Origin: Myroides marinus
Lineage (GTDB): Bacteria > Bacteroidota > Bacteroidia > Flavobacteriales > Flavobacteriaceae
NCBI RefSeq assembly: GCF_900109075.1
Contig: NZ_FNYS01000015.1
Span: 19,676 to 83,675, forward strand
Direction of reading: 5' to 3'
DNA: 64,000 bases
Shown: positions 26,455 to 36,564 of the stretch, piece after piece
Layout of the letters: each line of letters begins with the position of its first letter
Position numbering within the stretch: position 1 is the stretch's first letter
Program-made: the position numbers and the translations under genes
The notes under the pieces: model-generated
The model's database searches: none
Seen by the model: only the letters and a program-made list of their open reading frames with translations
What the model was told of the DNA's origin: nothing

Positions 26455-28374
26455 ATGAAATTAGATGCAAAAATACCTCAAGGACCGTTAGAAGAAAAAT
26501 GGTTTAATTATAAAAAAACTGCTCGTCTGGTAAACCCTGCTAACAGAAAGAAATTAGACGTAATAGTAGTAGGTACAGGATTAGCAGGAAGTTCATTAGC
26601 TGCGTCATTAGGAGAGATGGGCTATAATGTGAAAGCGTTCTGTTTTCAAGATACTCCACGTCGTGCGCACTCTGTAGCTGCACAAGGAGGGGTAAATGCT
26701 GCTAAGAATTATAAAAACGACGGTGACAGCGTGTACCGTATGTTCGTAGATACATTAAAAGGGGGAGACTTTAGAGCTCGTGAAGCTAACGTATATCGTT
26801 TAGCAGAGTGTTCTCTTAACCTAATTGACCAAGCTGTTGCTCAAGGGGTTCCTTTTGGTAGAGAATATGGAGGATATTTAAATAATAGATCATTCGGTGG
26901 GGTTCAGGTAAGTAGAACCTTTTATGCAAGAGGTCAAACGGGACAACAGTTATTACTAGGTACTTACCAAGCGTTAATGCGTCAGGTAGATAAAAAAACG
27001 GTACAGTTATTCTCCTCTCATGAGATGTTAGATATCGTTACTATCGATGGTAAAGCTAGAGGGGTAGTAGTGCGTAACTTAGAGACAGGAGAAATAGAGA
27101 AACACTCTGCTCATGCTGTAGTATTAGCTACTGGAGGATTTGGTAAAATTTATTACTTATCTACTTTAGCGATGGGATGTAATGGATCTGCTATCTGGAG
27201 AGCCCATAAAAAAGGAGCTTATTTTGCATCTCCTAGCTGGACTCAGATACACCCTACTTCATTACCTCAGTCAGGTGATTACCAATCTAAATTGACATTA
27301 ATGTCTGAATCACTGCGTAACGATGGACGTATATGGGTACCTAAAAAAGCAGATGATACTAGAGAGGCTAATGATATTCCAGAAGAAGAAAGAGATTACT
27401 ACTTAGAGCGTCGCTATCCTGCATTCGGTAACTTAGCTCCACGTGATATTTCATCACGTGCTGCTAAAGAGCGTATCGATGCTGGGCATGGTGTAGGACC
27501 TCTTAAGAATGCTGTATACCTAGATTTCTCTAAAGCTATTAAGGAACAAGGACAACCAAAAATCGCTGAGAAGTATGGTAACTTATTCCGTATGTATGAG
27601 AAAATTACGGGTATCAACGCATATAAGGAACCAATGAAAATATCTCCTGCAGCTCACTTCTCTATGGGAGGGCTATGGGTAGATTATGAATTAATGACTA
27701 CTATACCTGGATTGTTTGCATTAGGTGAAGCTAACTTTGCGGATCATGGGGCTAATAGATTAGGAGCTAATTCATTACTTCAGGCTTCTGTGGATGGATA
27801 CTTTATCGCTCCATATACAATTGCTAACTATTTAGCAGATCAGATTAGAGTAGGTAAGATCTCTACAGATCACCCAGAGTTTGATAAAGTGATCAAAGAG
27901 AATCAAGATAAAATAGACCAATTATTAAATATAAAAGGGGATAAGTCAGTTGACTACTATCACAAAAAACTTGGTAAGTTATTATACGATTACTGTGGTT
28001 TAGCTAGAACAGCTGAAGGATTAACTTTTGCAATCGAAGAGATTAAAAAGCTAAGAGACGAGTTTTATAAAAACGTTTATGTTCCTGGAGAAAATGATAC
28101 AATGAATGCTGAATTAGAAAAAGCAGGACGTGTAGCAGATTATCTAGAGATAGGAGTGTTAATGTGCTATGATGCCTTAACTAGAAATGAGTCTTGTGGA
28201 GCACACTTTAGAGAGGAGTTCCAGACTGAAGAAGGAGAAGCAGAGCGTAATGATAATGAGTTCCAGTATATCTCTGCATGGGAATGGCCAGGGTCATTAG
28301 ACAAAGAACCTATCTTAAATAAAGAGGAGTTAAAATTCGAATTCGTACAACCAACTATCCGTAGTTATAAATAA
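26455..28374 (+). CDS. sdhA: Succinate dehydrogenase / fumarate reductase flavoprotein subunit
   Basis: This 639-residue flavoprotein oxidises succinate to fumarate. The dinucleotide-binding [10 protein letters not shown] lies near residue 38, the covalent FAD histidine in AHSVAAQGG (His72), and the catalytic region in QIHPTSLP and [10 protein letters not shown]. It sits on the cytoplasmic face of the membrane with SdhB and SdhC. The gene is 2 bases from sdhC and 11 from sdhB. Confidence 0.96.
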   Translation: MKLDAKIPQGPLEEKWFNYKKTARLVNPANRKKLDVIVVGTGLAGSSLAASLGEMGYNVKAFCFQDTPRRAHSVAAQGGVNAAKNYKNDGDSVYRMFVDTLKGGDFRAREANVYRLAECSLNLIDQAVAQGVPFGREYGGYLNNRSFGGVQVSRTFYARGQTGQQLLLGTYQALMRQVDKKTVQLFSSHEMLDIVTIDGKARGVVVRNLETGEIEKHSAHAVVLATGGFGKIYYLSTLAMGCNGSAIWRAHKKGAYFASPSWTQIHPTSLPQSGDYQSKLTLMSESLRNDGRIWVPKKADDTREANDIPEEERDYYLERRYPAFGNLAPRDISSRAAKERIDAGHGVGPLKNAVYLDFSKAIKEQGQPKIAEKYGNLFRMYEKITGINAYKEPMKISPAAHFSMGGLWVDYELMTTIPGLFALGEANFADHGANRLGANSLLQASVDGYFIAPYTIANYLADQIRVGKISTDHPEFDKVIKENQDKIDQLLNIKGDKSVDYYHKKLGKLLYDYCGLARTAEGLTFAIEEIKKLRDEFYKNVYVPGENDTMNAELEKAGRVADYLEIGVLMCYDALTRNESCGAHFREEFQTEEGEAERNDNEFQYISAWEWPGSLDKEPILNKEELKFEFVQPTIRSYK

Positions 28375-28385
28375 TAAAAAAGTCT

Positions 28386-29138
28386 ATGAAACTGCATTTA
28401 AAAATTTGGAGACAAAAAAATCGTAAAGCACAAGGTCAACTTGTAAACTATACGTTAGAGAATGTAAATCCACATATGTCTTTTTTAGAGATGTTGGATA
28501 CATTAAACGAACAGTTAATTGTAAATAAAGAAGAACCTGTAGAGTTTGATCATGACTGTAGAGAGGGGATCTGTGGACAGTGTGGTGTAGTTATCAATGG
28601 TAACGCACACGGACCACTAGAGAACACTACTACATGTCAGTTACACATGCGTGAGTTTAAAGATGGGGAGACTGTACTGATAGAGCCTTTTAGAGCTAAA
28701 GGTTTTCCTGTGAAGAAAGATTTAAAAGTAGATAGAAGCGCGTTTGACCGTATTATATCTGCTGGAGGATATGTATCAGTAAATACAGGACAAGCTCCAG
28801 AGGCTAATACTATACCTGTGAGTCATGAGACAGCTGAGGCTGCGTTTGACTCTGCAGCTTGTATCGGATGTGGAGCATGTGTAGCTACGTGTAAGAATGG
28901 TAGTGCGGCTTTATTTACTTCTGCTAAGATCACTCAATTAGCTATCTTACCTCAATCTCAAGAGGAGAGAAAAGAAAGAGCTTTGAAGATGATCGCCCAG
29001 ATGGATGCTGAGGACTTCGGACACTGTTCTAATACAGAAGCATGTGAGGTAGAATGTCCACAGGGTATTTCTGTACTAAACATCGCTCGTATGAACTACG
29101 AGTACAACAGAGCAAGTTTTTTAAAATTTAAAAAATAA
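28386..29138 (+). CDS. sdhB: Succinate dehydrogenase iron-sulfur subunit
   Basis: This 250-residue protein carries the electron relay: the [2Fe-2S] motif CREGICGQCG with a further Cys in TTCQL, then the CIGCGACVATC and CEVECPQG clusters for [4Fe-4S] and [3Fe-4S]. It joins SdhA to the membrane subunit. The gene follows sdhA by 11 bases and the porin gene follows after 12, so the operon continues. Confidence 0.95.
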   Translation: MKLHLKIWRQKNRKAQGQLVNYTLENVNPHMSFLEMLDTLNEQLIVNKEEPVEFDHDCREGICGQCGVVINGNAHGPLENTTTCQLHMREFKDGETVLIEPFRAKGFPVKKDLKVDRSAFDRIISAGGYVSVNTGQAPEANTIPVSHETAEAAFDSAACIGCGACVATCKNGSAALFTSAKITQLAILPQSQEERKERALKMIAQMDAEDFGHCSNTEACEVECPQGISVLNIARMNYEYNRASFLKFKK

Positions 29139-29150
29139 AAAGATAAGCCT

Positions 29151-30350
29151 ATGAGCACTCTTACATTATTTCATAGCTTAAAAACAAAATTATTAATAGG
29201 GGCAGGCTTGTTCTGCTCCTTTATTTCTTTTGCACAAGAGGTAGAGAATGATACTGTAGTAGTCTTTGAAGAAAAGATAATACTACATCCTGAACCACAG
29301 AAGTATCCTAAGTTTAAAGTAGGAGGGGTATTTCAGACTAGATATCTAGAGAACTTTAAAAAAGGTGTTGATATAGACGGATTACACCATGCTACTACAC
29401 CAGAGAAGACTAGTTATTCTAATAGCTCTTTTGATATCAAGAGAATGCGTGTATCTATGAATGTAAAGATTACTGAGAATTTAGAGGTAAATACCTTAGT
29501 AAACTTTGCTGACTTTAAGTCTGATCCTAAGACTAAGGTATTAGAGAATGCGTATGCTAAGTATACTGTTAATCGATACTTCCAGATTACAGTTGGACAG
29601 TTTAGACCTTTATTCGGATTAGAAGAGACTTATCCTGTGGATATTGTGAAGTCTATAGATTATTCTAATTCATATTACTTATTTGGTAACAACGGTTGGA
29701 TGAGTTTCCAAGTTGGGGCTGCTATTACAGGTAGTGTAGATTTAGGTAATGTTCCGATGAGTTACGGTTTTTCTGTAACTAATGGTAATGGTAAAAATAA
29801 GACAGATAGTGATGATGGTAAACATTACTCAAGTAGAGTGTTGTTTAACATTGATAAGAAACACGACTTTAACGTAGGATTTAGTGGTGGTATCGGTGAG
29901 GTACAAAAAGAAAATGTGTATGCTGTCGGAATAGAAGCAGCAGCTAAGTTTCCACTTGGAGATCGCTGGTGTTTAGATTTCCAAACAGAGGCAAAACAAG
30001 GTAATAATCACGATGCCTTCTTTAAGTTAAAACCAGAAGAACGCTTAGGAAGTTTAGATAACTATCTAATGAGAAGTTTCTATGTCGTACCGAATGTCAG
30101 ATATGAGATTGGTAAAAAACACTTCCAAGCAGTAGAATTTTCTTGTCGTTATGAATATTTAGATGCGGAGTCAAAGCTAAACTCAAATGCCCGCCAAACA
30201 CTAGTACCTATGTTTAGTTTAGAGTTCTTAAAGAACTATGGAGCTAGAATACAAATAGGTATGCAGATAGATAACTATAAGAAGAATATACAGAACACTT
30301 CAACGTATAATTCTAATCTAGCTTTTATACAGCTGCAGTGTAGGTACTAA
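29151..30350 (+). CDS. Outer-membrane porin, OprO/OprP-like
   Basis: This 399-residue protein has a signal peptide (about residues 1-29, ending SFAQ) and many amphipathic beta strands ending in an aromatic residue, as expected for a 16-strand-type barrel. KVGGVFQTRYLENF, DIKRMRVSMNVKI and TVGQFRPLFGLEET resemble the phosphate-selective porin O/P family. It lies 12 bases after sdhB and 26 before a dicarboxylate carrier, so it may admit succinate-like anions; that substrate is inferred only from context. Confidence 0.82.
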   Translation: MSTLTLFHSLKTKLLIGAGLFCSFISFAQEVENDTVVVFEEKIILHPEPQKYPKFKVGGVFQTRYLENFKKGVDIDGLHHATTPEKTSYSNSSFDIKRMRVSMNVKITENLEVNTLVNFADFKSDPKTKVLENAYAKYTVNRYFQITVGQFRPLFGLEETYPVDIVKSIDYSNSYYLFGNNGWMSFQVGAAITGSVDLGNVPMSYGFSVTNGNGKNKTDSDDGKHYSSRVLFNIDKKHDFNVGFSGGIGEVQKENVYAVGIEAAAKFPLGDRWCLDFQTEAKQGNNHDAFFKLKPEERLGSLDNYLMRSFYVVPNVRYEIGKKHFQAVEFSCRYEYLDAESKLNSNARQTLVPMFSLEFLKNYGARIQIGMQIDNYKKNIQNTSTYNSNLAFIQLQCRY

Positions 30351-30376
30351 GCAAAACTCATAACAAACAACAATAG

Positions 30377-31810
30377 ATGATAAAGGAAATTAATCTTAAA
30401 AACTTAGCCATTACGGTAGTAGTTGGCGCAGCATTATGGTTTTGTCCAATACCAGAGGGCGTAACAGTAGAGGCATGGCATTTATTTGCCATTTTTGTGA
30501 GTACTATTTTAGGGATTATTCTAAAAGCGGCTCCGATGGGAACAATGTGTATGTTAGCAGTAGCGTTAACGGCATTCTTCCAATTATTAGCTCCAGGTAA
30601 TCCTGGCCAATCCATTGCATTAAGTTTGAGTGGTTTTGGGGATAAAGTAATTTGGTTGATAGGTATTTCGTTCTTTATCGCTAGAGGATTTATCAAGACA
30701 GGATTAGGAAACCGAATAGCTTTTCTGTTTATCAGAGCTTTCGGAAAAAGTACATTAGGACTAGCTTATGGATTAGGATTAGCTGATTTAGTATTAGCTC
30801 CTGCTATCCCTAGTAATACAGCTAGAGGAGGAGGTATTATCTATCCGATTATGAAGTCTATGGCTACTAGCTTTGGCTCTGATGCTGCTAAACCAGAAAC
30901 GCATAGAAAGTTAGGTTCTTTTTTGACATTGAATTGTTATTATATGAACTTGATAGCATCTTCTATGTTCTTGACTGGTACAGCAAGTAATCCTATGTGT
31001 CAGAAGTTTGCTGCTGATATGGGGATTAATATTAGTTGGATGTCTTGGGCAGCAGCTGGTTTAGTTCCTGGGTTAATCGCATTTATTATTACACCTATAG
31101 TTTTATATAAGATCTTTCCGCCAGAATTAAAAAAGACTGGTGATGCACCAAAGGTAGCTGCAGAGAAATTAAAAGAAATGGGTAAGTTATCTGTTCCTGA
31201 GATTTTAATGTTAGTGACGTTTGTTATCTTATTAGGACTGTGGATTACAGGAGATTTATTTAGTATTGATGCTACTACTACTGCTTTTATAGGATTGTCT
31301 ATTTTATTGTTAACTTCAGTGTTAACTTGGGATGACGTGAAGGCAGAAAAAGGAGCGTGGGATACAATCGTATGGTTTGCTGTATTAGTAATGATGGCTA
31401 GTTCATTAAATAAGTTAGGATTCATCGGATGGTTTAGCGACTTGGTAAAAGGTAAAATGGGCAATATGGATTGGCATTATGCCTTCCCAGTTATTGTTAT
31501 TGTTTACTTCTTGAGTCACTATATATTCGCTAGTGCAACTGCTCACGTAGCAGCTATGTATGCCGCTCTATTAGGAGTTGGTATATCATTAGGAGTACCT
31601 CCTGTATTGTTAGCGATGATGCTTGGATTTATGGGATCTATCTACGGAACATTAACACATTATGGACACGGACCTGCTCCAGTATTCTTCGGAAGTGGAT
31701 ATGTAGAGCTTAAGTCTTGGTGGACCTATGGTTTAATCATAGGACTATTATTACTGTTTGTTTATTTAGTAATAGGTACTAGCTGGATGAGCTTAATAGG
31801 CGCTTTTTAA
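30377..31810 (+). CDS. DASS-family anion:Na+ symporter (dicarboxylate carrier)
   Basis: This 477-residue protein has about 12 membrane segments and the duplicated substrate motifs of the CitT/SodiT1 branch: APAIPSNTARGGG and FLTGTASNPM, then HYIFASATAHVAAMY in the second half. The family carries 2-oxoglutarate, malate, succinate or related anions across the inner membrane. It is the last gene of sdhCAB-porin-carrier and is followed by a long terminator. This makes a coupled uptake and oxidation unit for C4 acids likely. Confidence 0.9.
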   Translation: MIKEINLKNLAITVVVGAALWFCPIPEGVTVEAWHLFAIFVSTILGIILKAAPMGTMCMLAVALTAFFQLLAPGNPGQSIALSLSGFGDKVIWLIGISFFIARGFIKTGLGNRIAFLFIRAFGKSTLGLAYGLGLADLVLAPAIPSNTARGGGIIYPIMKSMATSFGSDAAKPETHRKLGSFLTLNCYYMNLIASSMFLTGTASNPMCQKFAADMGINISWMSWAAAGLVPGLIAFIITPIVLYKIFPPELKKTGDAPKVAAEKLKEMGKLSVPEILMLVTFVILLGLWITGDLFSIDATTTAFIGLSILLLTSVLTWDDVKAEKGAWDTIVWFAVLVMMASSLNKLGFIGWFSDLVKGKMGNMDWHYAFPVIVIVYFLSHYIFASATAHVAAMYAALLGVGISLGVPPVLLAMMLGFMGSIYGTLTHYGHGPAPVFFGSGYVELKSWWTYGLIIGLLLLFVYLVIGTSWMSLIGAF

Positions 31811-31833
31811 TAAGTACTTTATATTTGATTTAG

Positions 31834-31893
31834 TGAGTTAAGTATTCTTTTATATCTTTCGGGAATAAAGGAATACTTAACTCATTTTTTTTT
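31834..31893 (+). terminator. Long terminator closing the sdhCAB-porin-carrier operon
   Basis: TGAGTTAAGTATTC (31834-31847) and GAATACTTAACTCA (31871-31884) form a perfect 14-bp stem, extended inside by CTTTTAT/ATAAAG, followed by T9. Confidence 0.85.
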
Positions 31894-31915
31894 GTAGTTA
31901 GTTAATATTGGTGTA

Positions 31916-33232
31916 ATGAAACATAGAGAAGAGATTGTTGTTTTTTGGTTTAGAAGAGATCTGCGTTTATGTGATAACGTAGGATTATATCACGCTTTGC
32001 AAAGTGAATATAAAGTGTTGCCTATCTTTATTTTTGACAAAGAAGTATTGAAGCAATTCCCTAATCCATTAGATAAACGCCTTACCTATATTCACGATGC
32101 TGTTGCTGGTATAGACAATCAATTAAAATCATTAGGTACAGGAGTAATGTGTTTTCACAGCACTGTATTAGAGGTTTTTAGTGAGTTAGCCAAAGAGTAT
32201 GATATCAAAGCTATTTATGCCAATGAAGACTATGAACCGAAGGCAATAAAAAGGGATCAGCAGGTAGGTGATTATCTTGGGACTTATTCTATTCCTTTTT
32301 ATTTATTTAAAGACCAAGTCATCTTTAGAGGAGGGGATATCTTAAAACAAGATGGTACACCATATCAGGTATATACTCCTTATGCTAAAAAGTGGAGAGA
32401 GCAACTTACCAATCAGCATTTATATGACTATTCAGTAAAGTTAGCGAGTGAGTTATTTTACTCTATTAATTGTGCTATTCCTACTTTAGAATCATTAGGG
32501 TATACTCATGGTGTTAGTGGTATTATACCTCCATATGTAGATCTACCAATCATATCTAATTATGATAAATATAGAGATTATCCAGGTATAGATGGAACGA
32601 GTAAGTTAGGTGTTGCACTACGCTTTGGGACTATTTCGGTTAGGCAATGTGTTAAGATAGCACTGAAGGAGAATGCGGTATGGTTATCAGAGTTGATTTG
32701 GAGAGAGTTCTTTAGTCAGATCTTATACTTATATCCACAGGTAGAAAATCACTGTTTTAAATCAAAGTATGAAGCTGTACAGTATCGCAATAATGAAGAA
32801 GAGTTTAAAGCGTGGTGTAATGGACAGACTGGATATCCTATCGTAGATGCTGGTATGAGAGAACTGAATGAGACTGGATTTATGCACAATAGAGTTCGTA
32901 TGATTACAGCAAGTTTCTTGACAAAGCACTTGCTTATAGATTGGCGATGGGGAGAAGTATATTTTGCACAACAATTATTGGATTATGACTTAGCATCTAA
33001 CAATGGCAACTGGCAGTGGGTAGCAGGTTGTGGATGTGATGCAGCACCCTATTTTAGAGTGTTTAATCCAACTGAACAGGTAAAGAAGTTTGATAAGGAT
33101 TTTGTTTATTTGGACAAATGGGTGCCTGAATGGAGAGAACTTGATTATGTACAGCCTATAGTAGAGCATAAGTTCGCTAGAGAACGTGTTTTAAAGGCTT
33201 TTAAACAAGCTTTAGGAGCTGATATAGACTAA
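31916..33232 (+). CDS. phr: Deoxyribodipyrimidine photolyase (cryptochrome/photolyase family)
   Basis: This 438-residue flavoprotein repairs UV-induced cyclobutane pyrimidine dimers with light. The N-terminal antenna domain starts VVFWFRRDLRLCDN. The FAD domain has LGVALRFGTISVR, LIWREFF, DAGMRELNETGFMHNR and GNWQWVAGCG, including the tryptophan chain residues. The motif set fits class I CPD photolyase. The gene appears to be monocistronic. Confidence 0.93.
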   Translation: MKHREEIVVFWFRRDLRLCDNVGLYHALQSEYKVLPIFIFDKEVLKQFPNPLDKRLTYIHDAVAGIDNQLKSLGTGVMCFHSTVLEVFSELAKEYDIKAIYANEDYEPKAIKRDQQVGDYLGTYSIPFYLFKDQVIFRGGDILKQDGTPYQVYTPYAKKWREQLTNQHLYDYSVKLASELFYSINCAIPTLESLGYTHGVSGIIPPYVDLPIISNYDKYRDYPGIDGTSKLGVALRFGTISVRQCVKIALKENAVWLSELIWREFFSQILYLYPQVENHCFKSKYEAVQYRNNEEEFKAWCNGQTGYPIVDAGMRELNETGFMHNRVRMITASFLTKHLLIDWRWGEVYFAQQLLDYDLASNNGNWQWVAGCGCDAAPYFRVFNPTEQVKKFDKDFVYLDKWVPEWRELDYVQPIVEHKFARERVLKAFKQALGADID

Positions 33233-33341
33233 TCTTATCAATCTAAAAAGAGAAGTGTTAATAAAAAGAAGAGACATCTGTTTTTTAAAACTTATATTAT
33301 TATATCTTTAGCACTGTTTTTTTAATAGAGTATCTATTATC

Positions 33342-35348
33342 GTGTTTAATAAAATTGTCTTCTATATTTTAATGATAATCTTCTTTGTTAGTTGTACTAA
33401 TAAAGTAGGAAATCAGTTAGTTACAATGACTGAGAAGATGGCTGTTGGATCTAATAGCTTTGTTCTTAGTGACTCTCTTTATAGAAGTGAAAATAGTCGT
33501 CTAACGAAGTATCTATTAACTTTTAGTAATCATAGTGAAGAAGGGGAAGACTTATTTCGCTTTATAAAAGCGAAGAGAGAAAAGAATAATTTGATTAAGA
33601 ATTATTCTGAAGCCTTGTTTTTAGATGATAGTGTTTCGGTAGCTAGTTCTAGTTTTGCTTTAGGAGAGTTTTTTCAATATAACTTAGCACAAGATAGTAG
33701 TTATTACTACTACAACAAATCTGCATTATACTATAGAGGCATAAAGAATAAAGAACATCTTCAGCGAACTTATTTGTCTTTATCAATACTACTTTGTGAT
33801 AGAGGTATTTTCCAAGAAGCAGAGTTATATTTAGACGATGCAATTACTCTAAATAATAAAAATATAAGTGTTTATACTTCATATGCTCAAATACATGTGA
33901 TGGGTATGGTAAAGTTGGGATTAGAAGAGTATGATAAGGCAATAGAATGTTTTAATCAAGCTAATTTCCTTTTAGATAATGTAGAAATTAAAGACCAGTA
34001 TAATGATTATCAGATAGCTTTAAATAAGTTAGCTATTAAAAATTACCTAGCTAGAGCATATATTTCTAAGCATGAATATGATATCGCAGATGTTATCACT
34101 AATACAGCCTTAATAGATGTAAACTTTTTAAAAGAGGAGGATAAAGGGCTGTTTTTACCTTTGTTGTTAAATAAAAAAGTTAGAGTCAAATTAAGAACAG
34201 AGAAGTATAAAGAAGCACTAGGATATATTACTAAGTTGTTAGAAGTAGATAAACGTTTAGGGAATGAGTATTCACTTAATTTAGATTATATCTTATATGC
34301 AGAGTATTTCTTTAGAACAGGGGATATTACTAAAGCAAGGCAGTATGTAGATAAGGCTTTAGTCTCTGCTAGAAAATATAATGACCTATTAACACAGAAA
34401 AAGGCATTAGAGTTACTACTTATTTATGACAAGGAGAATATTAATGCTAATTTTTATTCCTATAAGGAAGTGAATGAGCGTATTAATCACTCTAATAATA
34501 CTGTACGAAGTAGCTTCGCTAAGTTAAAGTATGAATCAGATAGCCTTGTTACATCTATTGAACTTTTAAAAAATCAGTACTTCATTATTGTTACAGTAAG
34601 TACTACTGTTGTATTAGTATTACTAGGGGTATTAATCTTTATTGTATTTAGAAATAAAGCTAAAGAGATTAATATGGTACAGATGTACCAAAAGGATACT
34701 GAGAAATATTATGACTCTATTATTCACATACAGAATAAAGTAAATGCTGTACAAGAAATAGAGCGTAAGAAGTTCGCAAAAGAGCTTCACGATGGAGTAT
34801 TGAATAAGCTTTTTGTTACGCGTTTTTCACTACAACAATTAGAAGAGGAAGGTTTACAATCTGCTAAAGATATGTTAGCAAATGAAGTACAGGAGGTGGA
34901 GACCTTTATAAGACATAGCTCGCAGGCTTTACTTAATGAGGATAAGTTTTTAGTTAGTGATTTTAAGCAATTAATAGAAGAGCTTGTAATGTTGCAAAAC
35001 AGAAGTAAGAATACTTATTTTAGTTGTTTTATTGACACAAAATTAGATTTAGAGATACTTTCGCATCGTGTTAAGGTTAATATATATCGAATTCTCCAAG
35101 AAGCATTTCAGAATGTACAAAAGTATGCAGAAGCAAGTGCTTGTGTTTTAGAATTAGTGTATGTCTCAGAAACTACTTTTACAATTGTAATACATGATAA
35201 CGGAAAAGGCTTTGATGTAAAAACAATCAAAAAAGGATTGGGACTTAAGAATATGGGAGATAGACTCCATGCTATAAACTCTAAATTGGCAATAGATAGT
35301 AAAGAGGGGGTAGGAACTGTAATATCCTTTGATATTCTTCTAATTTAG
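33342..35348 (+). CDS. TPR-containing sensor histidine kinase (HisKA_3 type), orphan
   Basis: This 668-residue protein starts at a GTG. A lipoprotein-like signal (ILMIIFFVSC) is followed by about 350 residues of helical TPR-like repeats predicted in the periplasm. A membrane helix lies at about residues 413-436, then a short coiled coil. The HisKA_3 box is KKFAKELHDGVLNKL (His about 482), and the C-terminal ATPase has NIYRILQEAFQN, DNGKGFD and GLGLKNM. No response regulator is adjacent. Partners are usually LuxR/NarL-type regulators. The signal is unknown. Confidence 0.88.
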   Translation: MFNKIVFYILMIIFFVSCTNKVGNQLVTMTEKMAVGSNSFVLSDSLYRSENSRLTKYLLTFSNHSEEGEDLFRFIKAKREKNNLIKNYSEALFLDDSVSVASSSFALGEFFQYNLAQDSSYYYYNKSALYYRGIKNKEHLQRTYLSLSILLCDRGIFQEAELYLDDAITLNNKNISVYTSYAQIHVMGMVKLGLEEYDKAIECFNQANFLLDNVEIKDQYNDYQIALNKLAIKNYLARAYISKHEYDIADVITNTALIDVNFLKEEDKGLFLPLLLNKKVRVKLRTEKYKEALGYITKLLEVDKRLGNEYSLNLDYILYAEYFFRTGDITKARQYVDKALVSARKYNDLLTQKKALELLLIYDKENINANFYSYKEVNERINHSNNTVRSSFAKLKYESDSLVTSIELLKNQYFIIVTVSTTVVLVLLGVLIFIVFRNKAKEINMVQMYQKDTEKYYDSIIHIQNKVNAVQEIERKKFAKELHDGVLNKLFVTRFSLQQLEEEGLQSAKDMLANEVQEVETFIRHSSQALLNEDKFLVSDFKQLIEELVMLQNRSKNTYFSCFIDTKLDLEILSHRVKVNIYRILQEAFQNVQKYAEASACVLELVYVSETTFTIVIHDNGKGFDVKTIKKGLGLKNMGDRLHAINSKLAIDSKEGVGTVISFDILLI

Positions 35349-35441
35349 ATTTCATACTGATGGAAAAACCATACCTTTTTCATTTATAGAGGTAGGTGCT
35401 ATTACTAGTTTTTTAAGTAAAACTATTTATTAAGAAGGGAG

Positions 35442-36203
35442 TTAAACATTGTATAGCATCCATATATGCGGATCATTATAATATGCTTTGTTTAATTCTA
35501 CATTGACTTTTAGTGTAGATAAAGCTCGGTTTAAAGTATATTCGCCTGTTGTCTGAAAGGTAAAGCCTGTCCACATTTCCCATTGACTCACTGTTCCTTC
35601 TATTTGAAGTGATTTATTACATGTTTTTTTTATTACAGCACCATTTTTAACGTGCATTCTTATATTGGAATCATAAGGCAAGCCATAATTGTTAATCCAT
35701 TGGGCATAGTTGTTTATGTCTTGTAATGGATAGTATTGTTTCATCTTAGGTCTTACAGGGCATAAGATTACAGGATAATGAGTAATACTAGCACTATTTT
35801 TTAAATGTTTGATAATAAATTGAAATAGCTCTTGTTGATTAAACTCCCTACTAGTTTTGATAGAAAGGCAGCACATAGCATTAGGATTATTCCCTCTATC
35901 TCTGTCTGTAAAAGCTTTTTCTAATGCCCATCTCCAACCGTCATCAGATAGATTATTAAGCTCACCTTTAGTTAAATGCAAAGGAACACAGTTAATTACT
36001 GCAGCTAAGGAATTGTCACAAAATACAAAGAATTGTGTATTAGGAAATGCTTGATATATATGAGGCCAGTACTTTGTTTTGATTTTGTCAAACTTTAAGT
36101 ATTGTGGATTACTATCTAACTGTTCTACTTCTTTAAGTAATACCTCTATCTGAGGTGTATGAATAGTATCATACTTAACAAAGTTAAACTCAGTTGTATT
36201 CAT
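35442..36203 (-). CDS. GNAT-fold-like hypothetical protein
   Basis: This is a 253-residue soluble protein with no signal peptide. Segments such as FVFCDNSLAAVINCVPL, the LCPVRPKMKQYYPLQDI stretch, and YDSNIRMHVKNGAVIKK resemble the GNAT-fold transferase-like proteins annotated in some Bacteroidota, with two half-domains. I do not recognise a specific family, and no catalytic motif is clear. The gene stands alone between the histidine kinase and catalase genes. Confidence 0.65.
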   Translation of the reverse strand: MNTTEFNFVKYDTIHTPQIEVLLKEVEQLDSNPQYLKFDKIKTKYWPHIYQAFPNTQFFVFCDNSLAAVINCVPLHLTKGELNNLSDDGWRWALEKAFTDRDRGNNPNAMCCLSIKTSREFNQQELFQFIIKHLKNSASITHYPVILCPVRPKMKQYYPLQDINNYAQWINNYGLPYDSNIRMHVKNGAVIKKTCNKSLQIEGTVSQWEMWTGFTFQTTGEYTLNRALSTLKVNVELNKAYYNDPHIWMLYNV

Positions 36204-36564
36204 TGTAAACTATAATTTTCTAATCTTTTTGGGCTTGTTAAACACTGGTTCTGGGAGAGAAAGTTACAGTATTTATTAATATAATTTTATTAAAATTTTA
36301 ATTATTAGTAACTCATTCATAGCTAGGTTGTAAAGTGTTTAAGTATTGTAGATACTGAGTTTTGGTTGAATAGTGGCTTAAAGTTTGTATAGGAGTAACT
36401 GAAGTAATTAATATATGTATTTGTTTTTATTATTGATTTTTTAATAACAATCAATTTTATTTATAGTTGTATTGTTTTATAGTATGCTTAATATTAGTTA
36501 TCAGTGTGTTATAAGGCTACATTTGTAAAAGAAAAATGAAACAAATACAATAAACGATAAAGTT
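36204..36564. other. 361-bp region upstream of the catalase gene
   Basis: No gene is seen. TACATTTG at 36518-36525 is a probable -7 box for catalase, 39 nt before its ATG, without a clear -33. Two ATAG motifs at 36463 and 36479 were examined for OxyR-type spacing and do not fit. Confidence 0.5.
36518..36525 (+). promoter_or_regulatory. -7 element of the catalase gene
   Basis: TACATTTG matches the flavobacterial -7 consensus exactly. The missing -33 suggests that an activator is needed, which would fit a peroxide-inducible gene, but no activator site was identified. Confidence 0.5.

Noticed and set aside
36463..36490. ATAG motifs upstream of katA as an OxyR site
   Set aside because: The two ATAG motifs are 16 bases apart and lack the CTAT halves; OxyR sites repeat with 22-base spacing between ATAG motifs.
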